From Brevibacterium sp. JSBI002 (lineage in GTDB: Bacteria > Actinomycetota > Actinomycetes > Actinomycetales > Brevibacteriaceae): a stretch of 64,000 bases of DNA. The first letter of the stretch is position 1; every line of letters begins with the position of its first letter. The notes beneath the pieces are model-generated. The model searched no databases. It saw nothing but the letters and a program-made list of their open reading frames with translations, and had not been told where the DNA came from. This document shows positions 28,441 to 37,279 of the stretch, piece by piece. The translations under genes and the position numbers were made by a program. The stretch lies in assembly GCF_026013965.1 (NCBI RefSeq), contig NZ_CP110341.1, forward strand, positions 1,240,001 through 1,304,000. Direction: 5' to 3'.

Positions 28441-29336
28441 CTGCGGCCGAACCCGACTGGCTGGATCTGCGCCGTTCCGTCGATGACGCAGCGCGCCAGG
28501 AGTCGCTGCATCTGCTCGATGACGCAGTCGCACGACTGAGGTACGGAGCAGAGTCGAACACGAAGTCACTGCTGGCCATCGATATCGGGGCCGGCACCGG
28601 CAACTCTGCGCTGTGGTTCGACGCTGCCCTGCGCTCTCGCCTGCCCGACTGGCAGATCAACTGGATCCTCCTCGACTCCGACCAAGCTTCCCTCGATCTG
28701 GCGGCAACGGCACTACCTGACGCACGCACGATCTGTGCCCCGATCTCCGCGCTCCCGACTCTCAGCGCCGAGCTGCTCTCTGCTTCGGATTTCCAGGGAT
28801 CCCAGCTGCTGCTCACCTGCAGCGCCCTCTTCGACGTCCTCACCGAAGCCGACCTCACCGCCGTCATTCGCACCCTCACCGACCACGACGGCCTCGGTCT
28901 GTTCCTGCTCAGCATCGTCGGAGGGTGGGAACTCGACCCTTCCCATCCGCACGACGCTGCCATCGACGCAGCCTTTACCGCCCACCAGCACCGCGACGGC
29001 AGGCTCGGCCACCACGCACCCGAACACCTCATGAGCGTCGCCCGCAGACACGGACTCACCGCATTCGAGGGTCCCAGCCCGTGGCGCCTCTCGGTCCCGG
29101 AAGACCGGACCTTCCTCAACAGATTCCTCTCCGAACGACTCGAGGCAGCCGTTGAGGAGGACCCGGCGCTCGCCGCAGCCGCACAGGACTGGTGGAGTCA
29201 ACGGCTGGCGCAGCTGGACTCGGGACTGCGCGTCAGGGTCGACCACCTCGATGTGCTCATCGACGCTGTCGACCGCGGACGACAGACCCCAGCCGTTCGT
29301 GCGGCCACCCCTCCGACTGGGACAGAAGTGACATGA
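28437..29336 (+). CDS. Class I SAM-dependent methyltransferase
   Basis: A 299-residue protein with Rossmann-type SAM site LLAIDIGAGTGNSALWFDAAL (motif I), WILLDSDQASLDLA (acidic loop) and LLLTCSALFDVLTEADLTAV (motif IV region). The C-terminal 120 residues may be a substrate lid. It is coupled to the glycosyltransferase (GTGA) and to the membrane protein downstream (ATGA at 29333-29336). The substrate is unknown; by context a pterin- or pyrimidine-derived intermediate. Confidence 0.83.
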   Translation: MTAAEPDWLDLRRSVDDAARQESLHLLDDAVARLRYGAESNTKSLLAIDIGAGTGNSALWFDAALRSRLPDWQINWILLDSDQASLDLAATALPDARTICAPISALPTLSAELLSASDFQGSQLLLTCSALFDVLTEADLTAVIRTLTDHDGLGLFLLSIVGGWELDPSHPHDAAIDAAFTAHQHRDGRLGHHAPEHLMSVARRHGLTAFEGPSPWRLSVPEDRTFLNRFLSERLEAAVEEDPALAAAAQDWWSQRLAQLDSGLRVRVDHLDVLIDAVDRGRQTPAVRAATPPTGTEVT

Positions 29337-30202
29337 CCTGGGCGAAGAGGGCCCTCATGCTCGCAATCACCGTCGCGCTGCTGGCGCTGACGGTGAGAGT
29401 CGTCGGCGCTCAAGCACTCGTCGACGGATGGCAGGTCCTCAACGTCTGGACGGTCCTGGCCGCACTCGGCTGCGGATTCATCATGACCGGCGCCCAAGCT
29501 CTGCGCTGGACGCTGCTGCTCGCACACAGAGGCACGACCATCACGTGGTCACGGGCCCTCGCCGACTGCTATTCCTCGTCGCTGCTCAACATGGTCCTGC
29601 CCGGCGGACTCGGCGGAGATGCCGCCCGAGTCGCCGTCTACCGGCACACCGGAGCGAAGAAGTGGCTGTCACCTCTGGTTGCCGTCGGCGCCGAACGACT
29701 GAGTACGACGACGTTGCTCTTCGCCACCGCCTCCTTCACCCTCATCGGAGTCTCCGGCCGGCTGGCACTCATGGCCGCCGCCGTTTCTATTGCGACCCTG
29801 GTCGTCTCCGAGTGGGGCATGCGGGGAATGGACTGGCGGCACACTCTCACCATCTGGTTGTCCTCGGCCCTGGGAATGGCAGCTCTCTTCGTACTCTTCC
29901 TCATCGCCATGGCGGCACTCGGGGGACCCGTCGTGCCGGTGCTCGCGGTCGTCGGACTCGCCGCGATGAGCATCCCGATCGGCGTCGGCGGATGGGGTGT
30001 GCGCGAACTCAGCGTCAGCCTCATCGCAGCCGGAATCTCCGTGTCGATGGACACCGCAGTGACAGCCTCGACCGGCTACGGCCTGCTCGCGGTGATCTCT
30101 ACGCTGCCCGGAATCGTCACTGTGTGGGCTGCGGGGACTCGACGGAAGCGGACTCCTGCACACTCGGGCTCAGCTGCGAATGAGCAACCGCAGCCGGACT
30201 GA
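29333..30202 (+). CDS. LPG-synthase transmembrane / flippase-like (UPF0104) membrane protein
   Basis: A 289-residue polytopic protein (about eight helices) of the lysylphosphatidylglycerol-synthase TM family. Typical segments are GAQALRWTLLLAHRG, LADCYSSSLLNMVLPGGLGGDAARVAVYRH, VGAERLSTTTLLF and IPIGVGGWGVRELSV. Family members flip lipid-linked compounds; the aminoacyltransferase domain of MprF is absent. It closes the plus-strand operon and would suit export or flipping of a lipid-linked product. Its 3' end overlaps the convergent cyclohydrolase gene by 86 bp. Confidence 0.85.
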   Translation: MTWAKRALMLAITVALLALTVRVVGAQALVDGWQVLNVWTVLAALGCGFIMTGAQALRWTLLLAHRGTTITWSRALADCYSSSLLNMVLPGGLGGDAARVAVYRHTGAKKWLSPLVAVGAERLSTTTLLFATASFTLIGVSGRLALMAAAVSIATLVVSEWGMRGMDWRHTLTIWLSSALGMAALFVLFLIAMAALGGPVVPVLAVVGLAAMSIPIGVGGWGVRELSVSLIAAGISVSMDTAVTASTGYGLLAVISTLPGIVTVWAAGTRRKRTPAHSGSAANEQPQPD

Positions 30203-31517
30203 GCAGGTATTCGGTACACATATCCTCGCCGAGTTCGAACCGACGGAACGGCGTCCGCAGAGCCTGCGCCATCACCTCGGACCCTTCGAAACGGATGCCC
30301 GGCACACCATCGCCGATGAACACCGGAGCGGTGGTGAGGAACAGACGGTCGAGAGCACCCGCGGCAAGAAATGATGAGACGGTACGTCCGCCGCCCTCGA
30401 CGAGGATGGACCCAGCCACCTCGCCACGGACGACGTCGATGATGTCCTGTGGGGACGCCGACGGGGGAAAACGGACCACGCGGACGTGGTCACCGACATC
30501 CGCATTGGGAGCCGCCTCGGCGCCGATCAGCCATATGGTCGGTGTCGGACCGATGCTCAGCACCGTCGACGTGACCGGCACACGGGCGTGCGGATCGAGG
30601 ACGACGCGGACCGGGTCGGTGCCGGGCACCGCACGGACGGTCAGCTGCGGATCATCGGCGATGACGGTCTGAGCACCGACGAGGACGGCGCCCACATGAG
30701 CTCGGATCCGGTGCAGATGGGTGCGATCCGTGGTTCCGGAGACGAAGCAGGCGTCGCCGGTGCGGGTGGCGATGAATCCGTCCTGGCTCTGTGCGAGTTG
30801 GGCGACGACCTCCTCGTTCGCGGCCAGAGCTGCGTAGATGTCCGTATCGACACCCATGTCGACACCGGGCAGCTGCGTCCGCGATGACTCCGTATCCCTC
30901 GCGGGCGGGACATCGTGGTCCATCCGCTGCCGTTTGGTGGTGAGATAGGCACTGTTCTCCGGCCGGTCGGCCACGGGCAGCCGAACCCGGGAAACGACCT
31001 CGATGCCCAATTCCTCGAGCGCGTGCTGTTTGCTCGGATTCGAGGTCAGCAGCCGGATGCGCGGGCAGCCGAGCTCACGCAGAATCATAGCCGCCGCAGT
31101 GTAGTCACGGGCGTCGTCGGGCAGTCCAAGGGCACGATTGGCGGCGACGGTGTCCATGCCCTCGTCCTGGAGAGCATACGCCTGCAGCTTCGCGGCCAGG
31201 CCGATTCCGCGACCTTCATGCTCGGCCATATAGACGAGCATTCCGTGTCCCTCGGCCGCGATCGCAGCCAACGCCGCATCGAGCTGGTCCCCGCAGTCGC
31301 ACCGATGCGAACCCAGAGCATCACCGGTGAGGCATTCGCTGTGTACCCGGACCAACGGTCGGACACAACCGGCCGGGTCGCCCATTGTCAGCACCGCATG
31401 GGTGACTGCGTCGGCAGTGAACGACCTGATGGCGAATGTCCCGTGCTCCGTGGGCAGCGAACTCACCGGGCCCGTGACGAGGCGCTCGGGGCCGGTGCTG
31501 GTGTGCGTCGACGTCAT
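30117..31517 (-). CDS. GTP cyclohydrolase II fused to a RibD C-terminal reductase domain
   Basis: A 466-residue bifunctional protein. Residues about 20-215 are GTP cyclohydrolase II: zinc ligands C62, C73 and C75 (SECLTGD and HRCDCGD), EHEGRGIGLAAK and DTVAANRALGLPDDARDY. Residues about 250-440 are a RibD_C/dihydrofolate-reductase-like domain with SQDGFIATRTGD, GAVLVGAQTVIADDPQL and ILVEGGGRTVSSFLAAG. In riboflavin synthesis these are separate steps, and RibA is usually fused to RibB instead. No other riboflavin gene is nearby, so a dedicated role in this cluster is likely. TATACT ends 6 bases before the ATG (leaderless). The alternative is a stray riboflavin enzyme. Confidence 0.85.
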   Translation of the reverse strand: MTSTHTSTGPERLVTGPVSSLPTEHGTFAIRSFTADAVTHAVLTMGDPAGCVRPLVRVHSECLTGDALGSHRCDCGDQLDAALAAIAAEGHGMLVYMAEHEGRGIGLAAKLQAYALQDEGMDTVAANRALGLPDDARDYTAAAMILRELGCPRIRLLTSNPSKQHALEELGIEVVSRVRLPVADRPENSAYLTTKRQRMDHDVPPARDTESSRTQLPGVDMGVDTDIYAALAANEEVVAQLAQSQDGFIATRTGDACFVSGTTDRTHLHRIRAHVGAVLVGAQTVIADDPQLTVRAVPGTDPVRVVLDPHARVPVTSTVLSIGPTPTIWLIGAEAAPNADVGDHVRVVRFPPSASPQDIIDVVRGEVAGSILVEGGGRTVSSFLAAGALDRLFLTTAPVFIGDGVPGIRFEGSEVMAQALRTPFRRFELGEDMCTEYLLSPAAVAHSQLSPSVQESASVESPQPTQ

Positions 31518-31545
31518 GCCAACAGTATAGGAAGAAAGATCGTGG

Positions 31546-32316
31546 TCACCGTGCATGTCGCTCGAGCCAGATGATATCGCGGCCGAACGACCAGGTGAGC
31601 GCGGCCAGAGCCAGTCCGGCCGCACCGAAGCCGATCCATTCGTGAGCTTGGGCCAGGGGAGAGGCGGCAGTGATGAGGAGGATGCCCTGCGATGCGGCTA
31701 CCACCTTGCGCATCTGCGAGAACGGCAACTTCTGCTGCCACTGGGGACGGAACGCCGTGATGAAGCGGAAGACGTAGTAGTACAGGCCCGGCAATGCCGT
31801 CCACCACCCCCACAACGGGACGAGCGCGAGCGCGAGGATGAGGATGAACACGGCATCGACCGTCTCGTCGAACCCGGCTCCTGCCTCGGTGACCTGGGTG
31901 CGGCGGGCCACGAATCCGTCGAGTCCGTCGAGGGCGAGAGCGAGTGAACCGACGATCACGGCGGCCCACGTCAGGCCCGGCTGCGAGTGGATGATCAGGC
32001 AGGTGCAGACGATGACCAGGCCCAGTCGGCAGGCCGTCACCGTATCGGCCGGCGTCCACGGCCGACCCCGGCGCAGGCGCGGTCCGACGCCGATCGCCGC
32101 GACCACGACGACAGCGAGCACCGTCACCAGTGCAGGGTTGAGGATCACGGAGACGATCGCCGAGGCGGCCAGAAGAGACGCTGCCACGGTTCCGCTGCGT
32201 ACGGCGCCGTTGAGCAGCCCGGTCCAGGTACCGATTCCGGTATCGACTCCGGCATCGCCGGAGCCGGTGCCTGTGCCGCCGACTGTGCCGGCGGCGTCGG
32301 TCCGTGGCTGGGTCAC
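31546..32316 (-). CDS. CDP-alcohol phosphatidyltransferase family protein
   Basis: A 256-residue membrane protein with the CDP-alcohol signature DGLDGFVARR, continuing to GFDETVD (DxxDGxxAR...D...D), set between hydrophobic helices. The enzyme class displaces CMP from a CDP-activated alcohol to build phospholipids. The spacing between the Arg and the next Gly is one residue shorter than the common form. A Gly/Thr-rich N-terminal tail precedes the first helix. It starts at a GTG with AAAGGA upstream and lies 28 bp before the cyclohydrolase gene, so the two may be co-transcribed. The acceptor is unknown; the neighbours suggest a GTP-derived head group. Confidence 0.83.
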   Translation of the reverse strand: MTQPRTDAAGTVGGTGTGSGDAGVDTGIGTWTGLLNGAVRSGTVAASLLAASAIVSVILNPALVTVLAVVVVAAIGVGPRLRRGRPWTPADTVTACRLGLVIVCTCLIIHSQPGLTWAAVIVGSLALALDGLDGFVARRTQVTEAGAGFDETVDAVFILILALALVPLWGWWTALPGLYYYVFRFITAFRPQWQQKLPFSQMRKVVAASQGILLITAASPLAQAHEWIGFGAAGLALAALTWSFGRDIIWLERHAR

Positions 32317-32478
32317 AAAAAGCTTCCTTTCTCAGGTGCCGACAAGCGTGCCTGTCGGTGTGATGGACGTGACAGACTCTGATCCTCACCATAGACGATG
32401 TCGGAACGGATCAGCCGCGAAGGGTGGCTATCGGTGGGAAAGGGGCGAGAATCACCCGTAATGTCGTGGTGACGGTTT

Positions 32479-32537
32479 CGGTGCGGACTGTCCCCGGTAC
32501 CGGCCGACGTCATAGGGTGAACCCAGAGTCCGCACCG
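32479..32537. repeat. 11-bp inverted repeat upstream of the FGE gene
   Basis: CGGTGCGGACT at 32479-32489 is the exact reverse complement of 32527-32537, with 37 bp between. It sits 38-96 bp before the GTG of the formylglycine-generating enzyme and could form a leader hairpin or a paired operator. The whole gap 32317-32574 has no gene. Confidence 0.35.
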
Positions 32538-32574
32538 CATAGAGACGGACCCGGGACGAAAGGGGCACCCACAG

Positions 32575-33585
32575 GTGACGAAGAACGGAGACCACAGCGC
32601 CGCAGGAGCGCAGAACGGCCATTCGTGCTGCGCCCCGGCGACCACCCGCGCCGAGGCGACCGACAGCCATCCGATGACCGTTGCAGCTGGTCCTGCCGTG
32701 AATTCCGAGTCGAGCCCCGAGTTCAGCTTCGACTTCGTCACAGCCGGCGGACCCTTCGATATGGGCGATCCCTTCGGCGACGGGCATCCTGCCGATGGTG
32801 AGGGACCACGTCACCGGGTCGACCTCACCGAATTCGAGATCGCGACGACGAGCGTGACGAACGACGATTTCGCCCGGTTCGTCGCTGATACCGGCTTCGT
32901 CACAACGGCAGAACGTTTGGGAACCTCGGCGGTGTTCGCCATGCTCCTGGAGACCAATCCGGGGGCGCGGGCTCATGTTCTCGGCCAGGCTCCGGGCGTG
33001 CCCTGGTGGGTCGAAGTCTCCGGGGCGAACTGGGCCGCACCAGAAGGGCCCGGATCCACCATCGATGACCGGAGAGACCATCCCGTCGTCCACATCAGCT
33101 GGGACGATGCCCAGGCCTATTGCGCTTGGTCCGGTACACGGCTGCCGAGCGAGGCCGAATGGGAGCTCGCCGCTCGCGGTGGTCTCAAAGGCCGCCGTTA
33201 TCCGTGGGACAACCGGCTGCTGATCGACGGGGAATGGAACTGCAATATCTGGCAGGGCGAATTCCCGACTGCGAACACCCTCGACGACGGGTTCATCGGG
33301 ACCGCACCGGCCCGACACTTCGCTCCTAACGGTCTGGGCCTGTTCAACACCGTCGGCAATGTGTGGGAATGGTGCGCCGACTGGTTCGCTCGCGACTACT
33401 ACCAGCGTTCCCCGCAGTCCGATCCGCGCGGCCCCGATACCGGAGATAAGCGGATCATGCGCGGAGGATCGTTCCTGTGCCACGACTCCTACTGCAACCG
33501 CTATCGGGTGGCCGCCCGATCCTCGAACACACCTGATTCCTCGGCCTCGAACATCGGCTTCAGAGTCGTCGGCGGAGCACTCTAA
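32575..33585 (+). CDS. Formylglycine-generating enzyme (SUMF1/FGE family)
   Basis: A 336-residue protein. The C-terminal core carries VHISWDDAQAYCAWSGTRLP, GLFNTVGNVWEWCADWF and the active-site pair in GGSFLCHDSYCNRYR (C302 and C307), which marks a true copper-dependent FGE and not just a sulfatase-modifying-factor fold. FGE oxidises a Cys in CxPxR of sulfatases to formylglycine. An N-terminal HSCCAPATTR lies before the core. No sulfatase is present in the window. The start is a GTG; AAGGGG lies upstream. Confidence 0.92.
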   Translation: MTKNGDHSAAGAQNGHSCCAPATTRAEATDSHPMTVAAGPAVNSESSPEFSFDFVTAGGPFDMGDPFGDGHPADGEGPRHRVDLTEFEIATTSVTNDDFARFVADTGFVTTAERLGTSAVFAMLLETNPGARAHVLGQAPGVPWWVEVSGANWAAPEGPGSTIDDRRDHPVVHISWDDAQAYCAWSGTRLPSEAEWELAARGGLKGRRYPWDNRLLIDGEWNCNIWQGEFPTANTLDDGFIGTAPARHFAPNGLGLFNTVGNVWEWCADWFARDYYQRSPQSDPRGPDTGDKRIMRGGSFLCHDSYCNRYRVAARSSNTPDSSASNIGFRVVGGAL

Positions 33586-33687
33586 CCTTCGACGTCAGCT
33601 CGTGAGTTCTGCTCCGAGGCGGCACCTCGGGCAATGACAGTGGGACCGCCTCGGCCGAGCATTTGGACGCTCGATAGACTTCGGATC

Positions 33688-35193
33688 ATGTCGAGAATCA
33701 CCTGCCCCGAACTGAGCACGAAGACCGTCACTGCTGAGGCAGCAGCCCGCCATATCGACAATGGCCAACGCGTGGCGATGAGCGGTTTCACCGGTTCCGG
33801 GTACCCGAAGGCAGTGCCGGGGGCGGTAGCCGCACGCGCTCGGGCCGCCCACGATCGGGGTGAGGACTTCCGCATCGAACTGTGGACGGGAGCATCGACG
33901 GCGCCGGAACTCGACGGGGTCCTCGCCGAAGCGAACGCGGTGAGCAAACGGCTGCCGTTCCAATCCGATCCGGCGATGCGGGCCTCGATCAATTCGGGTG
34001 ACACCGCGTATGTCGACACTCACCTCAGCCATTCGGCTCAGCAGGCGTGGTTCGGCTTCTACGGCAACCTCGACGTCGCCGTCGTCGAAGTCGCGGCGAT
34101 CCTGCCCAACGGTCTGCTGGTTCCCGGCAGCTCGGTCGGGAACTCGAAGACATGGCTCGACCTGGCCGATAAGGTCATCCTCGAAGTGAATGACTGGCAC
34201 CCGCGCGGGTACGAAGGCTTCCACGATGTCTACTACGGAACCCGGCGTCCGCCCGAGCGGCTGCCGATCCAACTGCTCGAGCCGATGCAGCGCATCGGTG
34301 ACCCCTATCTGCGAGTTGACCCGGCGAAGGTCGTCGCCGTGGTGGAGACGAATGCTCCGGACCGGAACCTGCCATTCAAACCTGCCGACGAGGACTCGAA
34401 GGAGATCGCTGGTCACCTCGTTGACTTCCTCCGCCATGAGATCGCAGCGGATCGGCTGCCGCCGGAACTGCTGCCGCTGCAGTCAGGCGTCGGCAATGTC
34501 GCCAATGCGGTGATGGGCAATCTCGCCGACAGCGAGTTCGCGGGACTGACCGCCTATACGGAAGTCATCCAGGACGGAATGCTCGACCTCATCGACAGCG
34601 GAAAGCTCACCTCGGTGTCGGCGACGGCGTTCTCGCTCTCGGCCGAGCGGGCAGAGGACTTCAACGACCGGATCGAGTCGTACAAGGGCAGGATCCTGCT
34701 GCGCACACAGGAGATGTCGAACCACCCGGAAGCCATCCGCCGACTCGGCATCATCGCCATCAACGGAATGGTCGAGGCCGATATCTACGGCAACGTCAAC
34801 TCCACCCATGTGACCGGGTCGTCGATCATCAACGGCATCGGCGGCTCCGGTGACTTCGCCCGCAATGCCTACCTCAACTTCTTCGTGTCGAACTCGCAGG
34901 CCAAAGCGGGAGCGATCTCTGCGATCGTGCCGTTCGCCAGCCATATCGACCACACCGAACACGACACTCAGATCTTGGTCACCGAACGGGGCCTGGCCGA
35001 TCTGCGCGGACTGCCGCCGGTAGCCAGGGCACGGAGGATCATCGACAACTGCGCCCACCCGGACTACCGCGATCCCCTCAACGACTACCTCGAGCGTGCG
35101 ATCGCGGCGAACCCGACCGGTCGGCATACGCCGCACATCCTCGCCGAGGCTCTGTCCTGGCACGAGACGTTCCTGTCGACTGGGCATATGTGA
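33688..35193 (+). CDS. Acetyl-CoA hydrolase/succinate CoA-transferase family protein
   Basis: A 501-residue CoA transferase of the Cat1/AarC/Ach1 group. It begins with TAEAAARHIDNGQRVAMSGF and GSGYPKAVP, has the catalytic Glu in TAYTEVIQDGMLDL and the glycine-rich oxyanion loop NGIGGSGDFARNAY. Such enzymes move CoA between acetate, propionate and succinate. I start at the ATG at 33688, which sits 7 bases after a TAGACT -10 hexamer (leaderless); the frame runs further upstream without support. The convergent neighbour is a split dicarboxylate-carrier gene, which may be functionally linked. Confidence 0.9.
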   Translation: MSRITCPELSTKTVTAEAAARHIDNGQRVAMSGFTGSGYPKAVPGAVAARARAAHDRGEDFRIELWTGASTAPELDGVLAEANAVSKRLPFQSDPAMRASINSGDTAYVDTHLSHSAQQAWFGFYGNLDVAVVEVAAILPNGLLVPGSSVGNSKTWLDLADKVILEVNDWHPRGYEGFHDVYYGTRRPPERLPIQLLEPMQRIGDPYLRVDPAKVVAVVETNAPDRNLPFKPADEDSKEIAGHLVDFLRHEIAADRLPPELLPLQSGVGNVANAVMGNLADSEFAGLTAYTEVIQDGMLDLIDSGKLTSVSATAFSLSAERAEDFNDRIESYKGRILLRTQEMSNHPEAIRRLGIIAINGMVEADIYGNVNSTHVTGSSIINGIGGSGDFARNAYLNFFVSNSQAKAGAISAIVPFASHIDHTEHDTQILVTERGLADLRGLPPVARARRIIDNCAHPDYRDPLNDYLERAIAANPTGRHTPHILAEALSWHETFLSTGHM

Positions 35194-35223
35194 GAGAGTG
35201 CGGACTCCCACGACCCCGACTGC

Positions 35224-36488
35224 TCAGCCGCTTATCACGGTCGGCACCGCGGCGACCACCCAGGCGAGTCCTGGCCCGATGAGGCACATGAGGCCGGCGT
35301 AGCCGATCATCTGTCTGTAGTAGCAGTCGCGGATGCTCGGATGGACATTGGCCAGGAGCATCGCGCCGTTGGTCGAGAACGGACTGATATCGACGATGGT
35401 CGCGGCGATCGCCAAAGCCGCGACGAACCCTCCGACATGCACGTCGCCCGACTCGAGGAACGGAACTGCCAGGGCGATGACGACGCCGATGATCGCCAAG
35501 GACGACGCCAGCGCAGAGATCAGACCGGACATGTAGAACAGCAGCAGCGCCGCCAGCAGGGGGACGCCGATCGCTGAGATGCCGGCCGAGACCCATTCGA
35601 CGGTTCCGGCCTCCTGCAGCACGGCGATGTAGGTGAGCACTCCGCAGATGAGGATGACGATCGACCATGAGACCTTCGACATGGCGGCCTTGCCAGCCGC
35701 AGGGTCGAGGGCGGCGAGCACTACCGAAATCGTGATGGTCACCAGGCCCACATCCAGCTGAAGATGATCACAGACAGTGCCATCGCGATGAGCCCGATCA
35801 GGGTCGGGATCTGAGAGCGTGTGAGACGGATGGTCGTTCCGCGCTCGGACTCGGACTCGGGGTGGGGGTGAGCCCCATCTGCCTCCGCGCGCAGTCCCGG
35901 CCGGCGACGGAGGACGAACCAGACGACGACCGCGAAGACGGTATTGAAGACGAACGGGGCGAGAAACAAGGTCAGCGGCGCAGGGGTGAGACCGTTCTTC
36001 GTCAGATAGTCGTTGATGAAGATGCCGTAGACGCTGATGGGCGAGAACGCGCCGGCCAGGGCACCGTGGACGACGAGCAGACCGACCATGAACTGATTGA
36101 TCCTATGTCGGCGCGCGAACGACAGCGCCAGCGGCGCGATGATGGCCACAGCGAAGAGCGCCCCGAGCGAGATGAGGACAGCTGTCAGTGCGAAGAAGAT
36201 CCAGGGCATGAGTCCGATGCGCCCGCCGACGAGCTTCACGCACCAGCGGACGATCACTTCGATCGCGCCGTTGTTCTGAGCGAAGCCGAAGAGATAGGTC
36301 AGGCCGACGAGCGTAAGGAAGAGGTCGACGGGAAAACCTGCGAGGAAGTCCTCGGGCGCCTGGTGCAGGACGAGGCCGCCGACGCCGGCGGCTGCGATGA
36401 AGCCGAGCAGGCCCATATTGATGTCGCGCCAGGTTCCGATGACGAACATCAGTCCGAGGACGATACTGCAGATCAGTTCTGCACTCAT
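35224..36488 (-). pseudogene. MatC-like dicarboxylate carrier (IT superfamily), split by frameshift
   Basis: Two overlapping frames encode one polytopic carrier of about 420 residues. The first (ATG 36488 after AAGGAG) has the MatC_N-like start MSAELICSIVLGLMFVIGTW and ends after SQIPTLIGLIAMALSVIIFSW at a TGA at 35739. The second continues from LDVGLVTITISVVLAALDP through the C-terminal half (DISPFSTNGAMLLAN) to 35224. The join falls inside a helix, so a one-base change near 35739-35751 explains it better than two subunits. MatC-type carriers take up malonate or related dicarboxylates. The C-terminal half could still be made separately from a GTG at 35751. Confidence 0.75.
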
Positions 36489-36799
36489 GGGTTCAGCTTC
36501 TCCTTCGAACGTCAGCCGGCGAATGTCCGGCGGCACAAGGGCACGCGACACAAATTAATGCATGTCACCTGGTGCGATCAGGACCATTCGGCATATGAAC
36601 TCACAGCGACACTCAGCGGAAGGACTCCGCCGCCGATTCGCCGTCTCGTATAAAGGAGAGCAGAATTCGTCCATCACGGATAGTGCGGACGATCACAGAC
36701 TCGTTAGTGTGTCATTCAGCTTCATCGGGCCGCACGCGAATCACTTGGACTCAACGCGGCATCCTCCGTTTCTCAGTCTGCGAAAGGTCGCCGTCGATC

Positions 36800-37279
36800 A
36801 TGAACGAATCCACACCGGAGCCCAGCGAATCAGATGTGCTCACGGCCGCCTCGGCGATCGTCGATGCCTTCGCCGCCACGGACACTCAGTCGTACTTCTC
36901 CCGATTCGCCGAGGACGCCTCATTCGTCTTCCACCCCGAAGCGCGACGCCTGAACACTCGTGCGGAATATGAAAGGGAGTGGGCTACGTGGTTGGCCGAC
37001 GGCTGGTCAGTGGCCGCCTGCGCCTCATCGGACCAGCTCGTGCAGACCTTCCCCGGCGGAGCCGTGTTCTCCCACACCGTCGATACGACCGTGAACACCG
37101 CAGACGGGCGGGAATCATACCGGGAACGCGAATCGATCGTCTTCCGCCGCCTCGGTGACGGTGAACTCATCGCCATCCACGAACACCTCTCCACGGTCCC
37201 GGACCCTGCCGACGGCTCGTCGCCGGCTGGGTCCGGTGCCGCCGAGAGCAAGCCCGACACCGAGGAGGTCGCGCAGTGA
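36800..37279 (+). CDS. SnoaL/NTF2-like protein
   Basis: A 159-residue protein with the NTF2-like cone fold pattern: an N-terminal helix (ASAIVDAFAATDTQSYFSRF), EDASFVFHPEARRLNTRAEY, then beta strands with FSHTVDTTV and IAIHEHLSTVP. Proteins of this shape bind small molecules or act as isomerases; no catalytic dyad can be assigned here. It overlaps the start of the NCS1 permease by GTGA, so the two are coupled, and may process or sense the imported compound. GAAAGG lies upstream of the ATG. The 311 bp before it hold a TATAAA promoter-like element near 36650 but no gene. Confidence 0.75.
   Translation: MNESTPEPSESDVLTAASAIVDAFAATDTQSYFSRFAEDASFVFHPEARRLNTRAEYEREWATWLADGWSVAACASSDQLVQTFPGGAVFSHTVDTTVNTADGRESYRERESIVFRRLGDGELIAIHEHLSTVPDPADGSSPAGSGAAESKPDTEEVAQ

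Noticed and set aside
30117..31517. An ordinary riboflavin biosynthesis gene (ribBA or ribD)
   Set aside because: The domain order is cyclohydrolase II then reductase without the DHBP synthase or deaminase domains, and no ribC/ribH lies nearby. It is not excluded.
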